Part shown: in pieces, positions 54,388 through 64,000 of the stretch
How the letters are laid out: each line of letters starts with the position of its first letter
Numbering within the stretch: position 1 is the stretch's first letter
Source: Peronospora farinosa
Lineage: Eukaryota; Oomycota; Peronosporomycetes; Peronosporales; Peronosporaceae
Length of the DNA: 64,000 nt
Assembly: GCA_947646735.1 (NCBI GenBank)
Contig: CANTFK010000868.1
Span: 186,001 to 250,000, forward strand
Direction: 5' to 3'
Made by a program: the position numbers and the translations under genes
The notes under the pieces: model-generated
Database searches by the model: none
Told to the model about the DNA's origin: nothing
Seen by the model: the letters and a program-made list of their open reading frames with translations, nothing else

Positions 54388-55335
54388 TGTGGTGAAGTGC
54401 CAGGGGAAATCAGAGTTTAAAGGGAATGGGAACAGAGAGCAAGAGAATTCTGGTCACTCCCTCGAGGGAGTGACCACGACCCGGCCTCGCGGATTTACAA
54501 CCTCACACCAGGCCCCAGCCTTATTAAGAATATAAGGACCCAGACGTGCGGAGCCAGCACAGGCCCCAGGCCCAGGAAACAGGTTGGAGGGTACCAAGGT
54601 ACCGGGTACCAGGGCCCAATGTCCGAGGGTGCAGAATCGGTACACAGAATATCGAAGATTACTGAAAGTACAGGTAACAAGGAGCCAGTTCTTCCTCCAA
54701 GAGTCGACACGTGGCACTATCCAGATCAAAGGGTTAGGCTTAGGCAAGAAAAGCATACAGAGAATAAGGTAAATAAACACACTCGAATTTGCATTACACG
54801 TTGCAGCTTTAAGCGCCTCCTCTTAGCTTCTACATCGCTTCACCTCTTCCGGGCGGGATATCTTTTGGCCCCCGACGTCAGCAGGTGTTAGACGGCTCAA
54901 GCTACGCAAGTTGAACCTCAGGATAGTTGGCCTGAGGTGTCAAGTAAGTGTCAACACTCTACGACCCGCTACAGGAAGCGGTTTCCCTACGGGGAAGAAC
55001 ACAAAGGGGTCCAAGGACCAAGAACAGTCAGCCACCAAAGGGGTACATAGTACCAGGTGCATCGCTCAATCGACTAAGCCGATTGAGCCCAAGAAACCCG
55101 GTCCCAAGTGAAGTATATCCACTCGGGGACCACCAAGTCCAAGTCCTATACAAAGACCAAGTCTTTAAGTCTTCTGCGTCAACCGAGGAGCAAGACCAGC
55201 CAAGCCGACGGGTACACAAGGTGAGACCCAAGGTTGACGCGACACGGTATCGGGGTACCCCCTCCGTAAGTCGGCAGTCCGGAGCTGTGTGTGTTTGTGG
55301 TTCTCGCACGTTGTTTGAGAATCCACTCCACCACA
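54388..55335 (+). repeat. Element F 3' LTR
   Basis: 948 bp, TGTGGTGAAGTGCCAGGGG...CTCCACCACA. Lacks most of the minisatellite. Followed by AAGG and the rest of element E. Confidence 0.93.
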
Positions 55336-56693
55336 AAGGCGCGTCTCGTGGCAAAAGTTTTCAAGCAACAGTACGGGATCGACTACACAGAAACGTTCTC
55401 GCCCGTGGTCAAGTACGTGACGCTGCGCATGGTAATTGCAGTCGCCAAGTATTTCGGATGGACCATCGACCAACTTGACGTGGTGACGGCATTTCTGTAC
55501 GGTGTCATGAAGGAACAAGTGTTCTGCGTCATCCCTGAAGGCGTAGAATTGGAGGGCTCCTTCGATTGTCTGGAATTGGTGATGGCAATCTACGGACTAA
55601 AGCAAGCGTCACGCGTATGGAACGAAACTTTTGACGAGTTCGTGTGCGCTATTGGATTCCAAGCGTCAAGTCTCGACCCGTGTCTCTACATAAGGATTGT
55701 GGAAGGACAATGCGTGCTGCTACTGGTGTATGTGGATGACGTGTTGATCACCGGTAGCTCACGCGAGCTAATTGCACGCACCAAGACCGACCTGAAGACA
55801 CGATTCGAGATGACTGACAGCGGCAAGTGTGCATTTGTGCTTGGGACCGAGCGTTTGGATGGCGCAGATGGAAGCGTGACACTATGTCAGCGTCGGTATG
55901 TCGATGACATACTCAAGCGTTTTGGCATGGATGATTGCAAGGCAGTGGCAAGTCCAGTCGACATGAGCTCTCGACTTGTTTCAAGTGATGCAACCACCAA
56001 GGTAGATGCTCCTTTTCGCGAAGCTGTTGGGGCGTTGATGCACCTGACCACTGCAACGCGCCCGGACATTGCGCTCGCTGTGGGCTATGTGTCGCGATTC
56101 ATGGAGAATCCCCAAGATGAACACTGGGTTGCAGTCAAGGGTATCCTACGATACCTGCAAGGCACCAAGACGCATGGGATTTGCTACAAGCCAAACAGCA
56201 AGATCGACTTCCGTGGATATTCGGATGCGGATTGGGCTGGTGATCTTGCCGACCGCAAGTCAACTTCGGGGTACACATTCACGCTACTTGGTGCGCCAGT
56301 GAGTTGGGGCAGCAAGAAAAACAACCAAGTGTTTCGTTGTCCACAAATGAAGCTGAATACATCGCACTCAGCTTGGCGATTCAAGAGGGCAAGTGGATTC
56401 ATCGTCTGCTTTGTGAGATCATGATGGCTGCCAACGAGGAAGGACCGGAGCTCATGATCCATGAAGATAATCAGTCGTGTATCAAGATGACGAAGAATCC
56501 GGTCAACCATGGCCGCGCCAAGCACATTGACATCAAGTATCACCACATCCGTGATGAGGTCAAGCGCGGTGAAGTGAAACTCAAGTACTGCGAAGCTGCG
56601 GTGATGTTAGCGGACATCATGACGAAGGGACTTCACGGGCCGCGCCACAAGGAGATGACGGCGGCTCTCGGGATTTGTGCGTGTTCGCATTGA
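55336..56693 (+). pseudogene. Element E reverse transcriptase and RNase H
   Basis: Continues the Copia RT after element F: ARLVAKVFKQQYGIDYTETF, LRMVIAVAKYFGWTIDQLDV, FLYGVMKEQVFCVIPEGVE, IYGLKQASRVWNETF and catalytic LLVYVDDVLITGSSRE. RNase H: DFRGYSDADWAGDLADRKST. Two extra A bases in the run near 56319 shift the frame. It resumes PSVSLSTNEAEYIALSLAIQ and EDNQSCIKMTKNPVNHGRAK and ends MTAALGICACSH at 56693. Confidence 0.9.
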
Positions 56694-56700
56694 GGGGGCG

Positions 56701-57001
56701 TGTTGAGGGTTACCGGTACAATGCGAACTTAGAGCGTAGTTTTTACGTGATAGTTCTTACGTCGGTAATTACCTCAGAGATGATTAGACGCGTAGGATGA
56801 TTGGACGCGTGTAAAATCAGGTTGATTAGATGCACCATGTGATTGGACGAAGTCTAGGGTAGGCAGAGTTAAGACCTATGAATCAATCACTTTCGAATCC
56901 TCCTTCTGCCGAGCAAGTGTTCTCTGCTCCGCTCCTCAAGCCTCTTCGCTTCCTCCGATCTCTTTCGGTATTCTCGTCACATCAGTGCCATACCATCAAC
57001 A
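56701..57001 (+). repeat. Element E right LTR
   Basis: 301 bp, TGTTGAGGGT...CCATCAACA. Directly preceded by the GAGGGGGCG purine tract. Confidence 0.95.
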
Positions 57002-57161
57002 AACTACTCCTGCAAATTTGACGAAGAAAGTTTTGAAGAATATACGGTTGCAGATGAAGGCGCCACGAGCCGACCATGAAGTTCAAGGGAAGAAATAGGC
57101 TGATCGCAGCCTTCAAGAAAAGAAGTCGACAAAATAGGTATCGAAAACTGAAAACCCGAAC

Positions 57162-58992
57162 ATGGAAGAACTGGAAAGGTGTTTCGACCAGATGGAGTTA
57201 AAGACGTTATTGTCAAGCGACCCAGTAGTAGAAATTTTTGAAGCCGAAGCTGATTGGATCGTTACTAGGGCCGGTATCAGCCCCTAAAGAAATGTCAAAC
57301 CAGCTGGAAGCGATCTGTCGTCTTATGGAGCTAATAAAGGAAGCCGGACTCACCGCTGGATCGTTTGACGCGCAAACACTGCTAGAATGCGATCACGATC
57401 AAGTGATCAAGGCAGGACGATTGCTTGTCGAAAAACTAATTCCTCTTACTGGAAGACGTTATGTGGCCGATCAGGCGATCACGCCGACCGCCAAAGCATG
57501 CCAGACTGGATCGTCTCAGTATGCGTCAGCAGAATCAGAGGCACAGGCAGAAGATTCAGAGGAGTCGATCTGTATTCAACGGATGTCAATGGGACCGTCA
57601 GGCGCAGCATTCATCCGTGGACGAACGGTGCCAATCAAGACCGAAGCGCGATCGCCAAATGCGCCCACGGATCAACAAGCGAATCCGATTGGATCAGGGC
57701 AGCTGATTTCATATTTTGAAGCCGCCATGAGAAAGTACGAGGAAGATCAACGGATCTTAGCCCAGCATAGTGCTAATCGATCAAGGATCCAAACCACTCC
57801 TCAAGAAAGACATGTTCCAGATGTGGAGATGGAGTCGCTGGGACCGCGTCACAGTCGATCAAATAATTTCGATCCGCTTTATCTGGTACTGGAAGACTTA
57901 AGGCGACCATTGGTGGCAGCAGCAGAAGCTATGCAAAATGGTGGAATCACTGCGCAGCGAATCTGGGTATCGGCGATCGCAGATCTGAAGGAGTTTACCG
58001 GACGAGACTGAGATGAAGATCGAGCCAGAAGCTGGATCAGCAGGGTCAAGTCTGCTTTCTTACGTGACCAGGCTCCTGACGCGGAAAAGTGTCTCGTAAT
58101 GGGCGATTTGCTGACGGGGCCAGCACGAAATTGGTATAGCCAGCTGAGCAGAACAACTCGCCATAATTGGAAATCTCTATTGGAAAGTTTCATAATTCAG
58201 TATGAAGGATACGGCGTATCCGTCGGAAGACAATATTACTACGCAAGTAAGCAGCCGAATGAGACTCCATTGGAATATCTTTATCGATTAAATGTGGCGG
58301 CGATACGAGCAAAGATCTCGATCCGAAAAGGAACACTGGCCACAAGACGAAAGCATGTGAAACACATTAGATGATCGTGATTTGGCAAAGCAGTTGACTC
58401 TATTAAGGTTGGACGATGCTGACGACATGGAGGAAACTTTACGTGCCTATAAACGCATGGAGAGTCGTCAAGGCAAAGCACCGATGGGATCGAATAATTT
58501 CGCCAGCGATCAGCTCCTGTGCCCGATTAAGCATCATCAAAACCGACTCGTGCAGTGAGAGCGATCCATATTGGAAATAGTAACAGTGGATCAGGGTCGG
58601 AATCAAGTTAATTAGACGCGGAAAATGAACTACATCGTATGTTTGTAGCGGCAACACCGGATCAGGCGGAGAAGCCAAGAGAATATAGCGATCGACAGAA
58701 TGCGACTGATCAAGGTAAAAGTCATGATCGTGTCGATCCACCAAGATCCTGTATCCATTGTGGATCGAGGAAACATGACGATCGCGGATGTTGGAAACGA
58801 TTGACCTGCCAGAAGTGTGGGCGAAAAGGACATCCGTCAGACAAATGTTTTTTCGTGTGTACGGCTTGTGAGGAGATGCACGAAGGAGGAAAATGCCCGA
58901 TGGAAGAATTTTATAATCTGATTCGCCAATGGTACGTACCGACCAAACACGCTGGTATGCTCCCGCCAAAAGTGGAAGAGATGTTAAACTAG
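57162..58992 (+). pseudogene. Element H Gag, disrupted
   Basis: ATG at 57162 (MEELERCFDQMELKTLLSS). A frame change near 57235 leads into NQLEAICRLMELIKEAGLTA. TGA at 58009-58011 falls in ADLKEFTGRD*DEDRARSW, where F has His. Then LLTGPARNWYSQLSRTTRHN and ETPLEYLYRLNVAAIRAKI, more breaks near 58375 and 58610, and C-terminal knuckles CIHCGSRKHDDRGC, CQKCGRKGHPSDKC and CTACEEMHEGGKC ending EEMLN at 58992. Confidence 0.88.
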
Positions 58993-59035
58993 GACGCTCG
59001 CCAGGTTAGGATCTGGTACGAGCCGAGCATTCTAG
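58983..59035 (+). promoter_or_regulatory. Putative -1 frameshift signal of element H
   Basis: GTTAAAC (58983-58989), a heptamer type known from nidovirus-like frameshift sites. It is phased G TTA AAC before the gag stop TAG (58990-58992) and is followed by the stem CTAGGACGCTCG (58989-59000) / CGAGCATTCTAG (59024-59035). Compared with F the outer pair changed from T-A to C-G, one A-T became G-T, and one C-A mismatch arose. Confidence 0.65.
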
Positions 59036-59055
59036 GCTCTGCATTTATGATAACG

Positions 59056-61470
59056 TTGAAGACAGAAGGACAGATCAAGATGGTAATACATGGATCGAGC
59101 CGATTATCAATACATGTGATTTGGATTCTATGCATTCAATAGCGAGTTTGAGGAAAGTTGATGAATTTGCTCGATCGCCTAAGCAGATGAAGCTCGACCT
59201 AGCGCCTGGCGAAATACGGGGGTATTGGAAGTATTATACCCCAGGAAAATGGTTCAAGCAAGCCAAGGCAACGGGCAAGATCAACAATGAGAAGGCTACT
59301 ATGCTATTCGATTCTGGAGCCGAAGTCTCGATCGTCAACACCACCTTTGTTCGTAAGGTAGGATGTGTCATTGACGAGAGCCAAAAGCAAGAATGTATTG
59401 GAATTGGTGAGAACACGTATATGACGGAAGGACGTACCAAAATCAAGATCACATTAAATGGATCACTGGTATATTATTTTGACGCCTGGGTGGGCGATCA
59501 AGTTGGACAAGACGCGATCCTAGGAATGGATTTTATGGTCCCAGCTGGAATACGCTTGGATTTGGCAGATGGAACCCTTTGTTTACCAGATGAAGTCAGA
59601 ATTCACTTGGCTTGGCGAAGACCGCCGTATCGATCGAATATGCAGCCGATCACGATTAACTACCAGCATGTGGTAATTCCAGTAGGCGGATCATTGTAAA
59701 TACGAATCGGTACTGGTGCACCGAAAGCTAAGCTTTGCGTAAGGAGAGATCAAAAATGGATACCGACTGTGACTACCGGACCAGGTCGAATTAAATATCT
59801 GCGGCTGACCAATATAGCGGTTCGAGAAGTAATTGTGAATCACGGATCTCCGTTAGGCTGGTGGATGGCTATCGATATGGTACCCCGATCACCTGGATAT
59901 GTTTCGGTTGGATCGTGCCGTTATAATCAGTGGCAGACTCTAGCCTATGAAGCCACCACAGATCGGAAGGAAAAGCTCCCGAAGGAGCAGACAGGACCGT
60001 TGGTTGATCACCCGTTGTATCCTACACCAGCTAGGATATTAACCCGCCGAAGAAAAGAAGAGATCGAGGAGATCACGAACGCTGACGAGATCGCGCCGCA
60101 AATTTGCGAAGCAACGATCCACGACGGTGAAAATCAAGGTCAAATCGATGACCAAGATCACTTGGACAGGGAAGGTTATCATTCAGCAGAAGTACCTTTT
60201 GTGATCAATATGGTCATAGTCGAGAACAATGCGATCCTCGCAATTAAAGGAAATGATCCGGAACAAGATCGATTGGGTGATGTGATCGAGGACCTAAAGA
60301 CTATTGCGACGAACAAGAAAGGTCAAGAAATATCGGATCAAGAACAGAAAACGTCGGATCAAGAAGGCAACAAATCCTCCACAGTTGCGATCGATGAAAT
60401 ACCAACAGAAGATGCGTCGCCAAAAGATTCGGTATATATTCACGAAAGCGGTGAGCTTTTCGCTGAAGATGTGGATCAACATATGGCGATTTTACCAGAA
60501 ATTGTTACGCCTACAGTGGAGGTTGCTATCGAGGATATTCAAGTTGGCGATCCTGGGGTACCGCTGACAGAGGATCAGGAGAAGTTACGACAATTGATCT
60601 GGAAGAACCGCCACTTGAGCATCGGGAAAGGCAATGTCCTACCCCCGCGGCGCGTGGAGCGGTTTGTGATATTGATGTTGGAGGAGCAAACCCGATCGCG
60701 CAAAGAGTACGTCCAGTGGCACCCAAGTTTCGAGAAAAATTAGCAGATCTGATCAAGGGATTATTATCTGCCAAGATCATTCGACCATCGACATCACCAT
60801 GGGCCTCACCAATCGTGGTGATTATTAAGAAGAATGGCGAAGACATTCGATTATGTATCGATTATCGTAGGGTGAACCAGTTGACCCGATTGATGGTATA
60901 ACCTATGCCAGTTACTACAAGATATGTATAAAGCTATGTGGTAATGTTTCCTAATATGGCGAGCGGATTTTGGGTGGTTGAGATGACGGAACGAGCAAAA
61001 GAAATTTCTTATCAAACCGTCTGGATTATATGAATGGTTGTGTATGCTTTTTTGCTTTGAAGAATGCTCCTCAGATTTGCCAACGATTGATTGACAATGC
61101 TCGGCATGGATTTCCGAAAATTGGTACATGCTCTGATCCCATCACTACTGAGTCATCAAAGATGATTGACGTGTTTACCGTCGGTGAACCGAATATGCAT
61201 CCCAGACCGCCAGTGCTAGGTCGGCGCTCATATATTGATAATATACTGATACCCGCCACATCGTGGAACACTTTGTATCATAAAGTGGAACGATTGTTGT
61301 ATGCATGGAATAGGTGGAATTTATCGATCAGTGTGGCCAAAAGTTTCTGTGGACGTCGTAAAGTGGATTACCTGGGCCATCAGGTCTCGCTTGCAGGTTT
61401 GGAAGCTCATCCAAAAAATTTGAGATCGCTTGTGAATATTCCATTCCCTCAAAATTTGCGATCGATGCAA
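59056..61470 (+). pseudogene. Element H protease and reverse transcriptase, disrupted
   Basis: Protease (59121-59699): ATMLFDSGAEVSIVNTTFVR and ILGMDFMVPAGIRLDLAD, then a TAA at 59697-59699 in a segment F reads through. Linker 59769-60743 (EDIQVGDPGVPLTEDQEKLR). RT pieces: FREKLADLIKGLLSAKIIRP, SPWASPIVVIIKKNGEDIRL, CIDYRRVNQLTRLMV then TAA; LKNAPQICQRLIDNARHGF; SYIDNILIPATSW, where the catalytic YxDD is YIDN; KVDYLGHQVSLAGLEAHPK. No RNase H or integrase remains. Confidence 0.88.
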
Positions 61471-61785
61471 GTTGAATGGTATGAGTTTTGAACGAAGAGA
61501 AGATTGAACGCAGGCGAAGGGAGTTCACTCAGGAAGACCGGAGAGAAGACAATTGTTGGGAAGAAGGAAGATTTGGAAGTGATTGATTATTAGGGCTTAC
61601 TTGCCGACTACATGATTTATATGTGAACCACATATAAATCATGTAGGGCGTCTCATCATCCTACGCGTCTAATCAACTCTAAGTAATTACCGTAAAAACT
61701 ACGTCGTAAATACTAAGCTGAACAGGCGGTTCGGATTGGACCGGTCACGGTTACCCAATCTTGGTGGAACCGATGACCTTCAACA
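61470..61785 (-). repeat. Element G (Copia) 3' LTR with hairpin
   Basis: On the minus strand it starts TGTTGAAGGTCATCGG after the purine tract GAGGGGGCG and shares GATTAGACGCGTAGGATGAT and AATCAATCACTT segments with the E LTR. The far end (CATACCATTCAACTT) is degenerate. The middle differs from E and contains a perfect 18-bp inverted repeat. Confidence 0.75.
61608..61646. repeat. Perfect 18-bp inverted repeat
   Basis: CTACATGATTTATATGTG (61608-61625), loop AAC, then CACATATAAATCATGTAG (61629-61646). Lies in the middle of the element G LTR where the E LTR has unrelated sequence. Confidence 0.95.
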
Positions 61786-61792
61786 CGCCCCC

Positions 61793-62985
61793 TCAATACG
61801 AACACGCATGAATGCCTAGTGCTGCCGTCAGCTCCTTGTGACGTGGTCCGTGAAGTCCCTTGGTCATGATGTCCGCTAACATCACCGCAGTTTCGCAGTA
61901 CAAGCTTGACTTCAACGCGCTTAACCTCATCACGAATGTGGTGATATTTGATGTCAATATGCTTTGCTCGACCACGGTTAACCGGGTTCTTCGTCATCTT
62001 GATACACGACTGGTTGTCTTCTGAGATGACAAGCTCCGGTCCCGACTCGTTCGTAGCTGACAAGATCTCGCACAGCAGGCGATGGATCCACTTGCCTTCC
62101 TGAATGGCCAGGCTCAGCGCAATGTACTCCGCTTCACTTGTTGAAAGTGACACACTTGACTGCTTCTTGCTTCCCCAACTCACAGGCGCACTCATTAGCA
62201 TGAAGACGTAACCTGAAGTCGACTTGCGGTCAGAAAGATCGCCTGCCCAGTCCGCATCGGAGTACCCGCGAAAGTCGATCTTGTCACTTGGCTGAAAATG
62301 GATTCCATGCGACTTGGTGCCTTGCAGATACCGGAAAATACGCTTCACTGCAGTCCAGTGTTCCTGTTGAGGATTCTCCATGAAACGCGAGACGTACCCA
62401 ACAGCATACGCAATGTCTGGTCGCGTCGCAGTCATCAAATGCATCAAATCACCTACAGCCTCTCGAAATGGGGCATTGCACTTGGTCTCTTCGTTGCTTG
62501 GAATTAAGCGCGTACTTAGGTCCACCGGACTCACAGTAGACTTGCATTCGTCCATGCCGAAGCGCTTTACGATGTCGTTGACATAGTGTCGCTGGCACAT
62601 CGTCACGCTCTCGTCCCCGCCGTCAACCAATTTGATGCCAGTACGAAGGTGCATTTTCCACTGTCGGTCATCTCGAAGCGCGTTTTGAGATCCGTTTTCG
62701 TTTGTGCTATCAACTCAAGTGAGCTGCCGGTCACCGACACATCATCGACGTATACCAGCACGAGCACGCAGTGACCATCCACAATCTTGATGTAAAGGCA
62801 CGGATCGAAGGCTGAAATTTGGAAACCGATGGAGCACACAAAGCTGTCGAAGGTCTCGTTCCAAACGCGTGATGCTTGTTTCAGACCGTAAATCGCCTTG
62901 ACCAACTCCAGGCAATAGAAGTTGTCATCCAACTCAACACCTTCTGGGACCGCGCAATACACCTTCTCCTTCATTACACCATAGA
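61793..62985 (-). pseudogene. Element G Copia RT and RNase H, disrupted
   Basis: RT from the D insertion point: YGVMKEKVYCAVPEGVELDD, IYGLKQASRVWNETFDSFV and catalytic LVLVYVDDVSVTGSSLE. Frame change near 62640. RNase H: IDFRGYSDADWAGDLSDRKS, SSVSLSTSEAEYIALSLAIQ and SEDNQSCIKMTKNPVNRGRA. A frame change near 61915, then LADIMTKGLHGPRHKELTAA ending ACSY. About 80% like element E. The 5' part is cut by element D. Confidence 0.88.
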
Positions 62986-63323
62986 TGTAATGGGCTACAT
63001 TACACACACAGTTAACAAATAAACAATTACATCTGTAGACAGGTGCTGGGCCCGAATAGAGGGCACAGCGTGGCAATTTATTATTGGTTTATTATTGGGC
63101 CTAAAGTCCCCAATATGGACCAATGATAAATCAATCTGAAATTGTGTGGTTCCCGAAAGGCGGGAACACGGTCGTATTTATTACGAGTAAAATCTTCGTA
63201 ATTAGTACGAATTAAAACCAAAATAAATATCATAGTTACATTTACTTAATACCTAATACTCGGGCTTGAGTCTTCCTCAAGCGCACGTGTAAGCTAGTGA
63301 CGGTACGTTCTAGCCCCGTTACA
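62986..63323 (+). repeat. Element D 5' LTR
   Basis: TGTAATGGGCTACATTACA...CCCCGTTACA. The first 19 bases form a hairpin with a 7-bp stem. Shares AATTTATTATTGGTT-type and AAAACCAAAATAAA-type segments with the C LTR. Confidence 0.85.
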
Positions 63324-63364
63324 CCTGGCAGCACTTTGTAGTCCTTTCTATACCCGAGTTTGGG

Positions 63365-64000
63365 ATGAGCGAATCGTCGTACTTTGACGCTCCAGATTTA
63401 TTTCTGGAGCACGCGACCTTCCCCCATTTTAGTGGTGTTGAGTGGGATGCCCTTTATCGCCTCGCGGCGATATCGGGAGAGGCATTCGTAGCGTTAATGA
63501 TGAGATCAGCGACCCCTGACGCGCAATTTCTCGCCATACATGAGTTTATGGCACACGAGCTCGCCGAATCCAACCGGCGAGGCTTAACTCCCTCGCGTCC
63601 TTCACGTAATGAGGCCGTGAAGATGGAAACCTTCACCTACTCTGGAGAAGGTAAGGACCGGTTATCGCTGAACCGGTGGTTCCAAGAAGTTGATATCGCC
63701 ATCGCCTCGAGACTTCTTGAGGCTCCACAGGCGAAGGTCAACTTTCTTCTTTCCCGCCTCACCGGGAAGACCAAGGAGTAGGCCCTTGGTAATCTCGTTG
63801 TGGACGAGCACGCATTCCCCACCTTGGATACCATCCAGGACGATCTCCGTCTTGCTTTCGAGCCACCGCAAGAGGAGAAACTGGTGCGATCAAGATTCCT
63901 GTCGATGCGACAGGGTAAAATGGCGATGCGAGACTACGTGCAGATGGCGAGGCATCTGGCGTCGTGTATTATCACGCACCCCATGGACATGTACACGCAG
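63365..64000 (+). pseudogene. Element D Gag, nonsense codon, runs off the window
   Basis: ATG at 63365 ([19 protein letters not shown]), then [40 protein letters not shown] and [23 protein letters not shown] at 63779-63781 follows GKTKE, where element C has Trp (KEWALG). The frame then continues [20 protein letters not shown] and [19 protein letters not shown] to the window edge. Confidence 0.88.

Larger units (their letters stand above)
44941..55335 (+). mobile_element. Element F: Ty3/Gypsy of the B/H family, inside element E
   Basis: LTRs at 44941-46040 and 54388-55335. The target duplication AAGG (44937-44940 and 55336-55339) rejoins element E's reading frame (DKYK-ARLVAK). Plus-strand gag and pol; pol lacks RNase H and most of the integrase. 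An opposite-strand ORF fills 52014-54289 between pol and the 3' LTR. Purine tract GCGCAGGGGACAGC precedes the right LTR. Primer-site candidate TGGTGCGCGTGCCCGG starts two bases after the left LTR. Confidence 0.93.
41949..57001 (+). mobile_element. Element E: Ty1/Copia, split by element F
   Basis: 301-bp LTRs at 41949-42249 and 56701-57001. gag-protease-integrase-RT-RNaseH is on the plus strand (Copia order). A purine tract GAGGGGGCG directly precedes the right LTR. The primer site directly follows the left LTR. Element F is inserted in the RT at 44940. Flanks CCCCG and AACTA give no target duplication; compared with F, about 390 bases of H leader and LTR end are missing at the insertion site. 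Confidence 0.93.
57002..61470 (+). mobile_element. Element H internal region (B/F-family Ty3), degenerate
   Basis: Continues the element whose 5' LTR is at 40887-41948. Contains gag, protease and part of RT on the plus strand, all broken, and is cut off at 61470 by the LTR of Copia element G. GATC is heavily over-represented: I count about 26 in 57301-58500. Confidence 0.85.
62986..64000 (+). mobile_element. Element D: Ty3/Gypsy chromovirus, 5' part only
   Basis: 338-bp LTR followed by a primer site CTGGCAGCACTTTGTAGTCC (close to that of A and C) and gag. Inserted in the RT of Copia element G at the YGVMKEKV codons. Continues past the window end. Confidence 0.88.

Overview
The window looks like nuclear DNA of an oomycete, most likely a peronosporalean such as a Phytophthora relative or downy mildew. 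Genes carry short introns (about 50-90 bases) with GTACGT- or GTAAGN-type donors. At least one promoter has the oomycete-type TCATTTC (Inr) plus ATTTTGC (FPR) pair, and the repeats are oomycete-style Ty3/Gypsy chromoviruses and Ty1/Copia elements. A decayed MOCS1A/MoaA gene (radical-SAM enzyme of molybdenum cofactor synthesis) would fit an obligate biotroph that has dropped this pathway. No species is named here because nothing in the sequence fixes it.

Bases 1-16170 are a compact, gene-rich block. It holds an ITFG2-like FG-GAP protein (-), pyrroline-5-carboxylate reductase (+), an SR splicing factor (+), the MOCS1A relic (-), XPC/Rad4 (-), a small Cys-rich ORF (-), a secreted class-3 lipase (-), a KIX-like/LRR protein (+), a family-16 methyltransferase (-), a TFIIS-like protein (-) and an ERGIC3/Erv46 cargo receptor (+). 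Many of these needed exon joining by eye; the joins given keep frame and extend family similarity. Bases 16170-18860 hold no gene I can support.

From 18866 to the end the window is a nest of retrotransposons. Element A (18866-26980) is a recent Ty3 chromovirus with 598-bp LTRs and a 5-bp target duplication. Next come the remains of element B, from a second Ty3 family (26986-33160). Element C (33166-40544) is another chromovirus with 319-bp LTRs, and it sits in B-type sequence. Element H (40887-61470) is a B-type element. It is split by Copia element E (41949-57001), and E is itself split by element F (44941-55335), a GC-rich cousin of B and H. Copia element G (from 61470) lies in H, and chromovirus D (from 62986) lies in G.

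The most unusual content is in the B/F/H family. First, B and F carry, between pol and the 3' LTR, a long reading frame on the strand opposite to gag-pol. Its protein (coiled coil, repeat-rich middle, distinctive C-terminal domain) is recognisably the same in both elements although it is broken in each. Second, F and H share a -1 frameshift-type signal at the gag stop, a GTTAAAY heptamer followed by a 12-bp stem with one compensatory pair change. Third, B and H are saturated with GATC while F is saturated with GGWCC. Most retroelement genes here are broken by stops and frameshifts, so they are annotated as pseudogenes where this is visible. Some single-base breaks could be sequencing errors.
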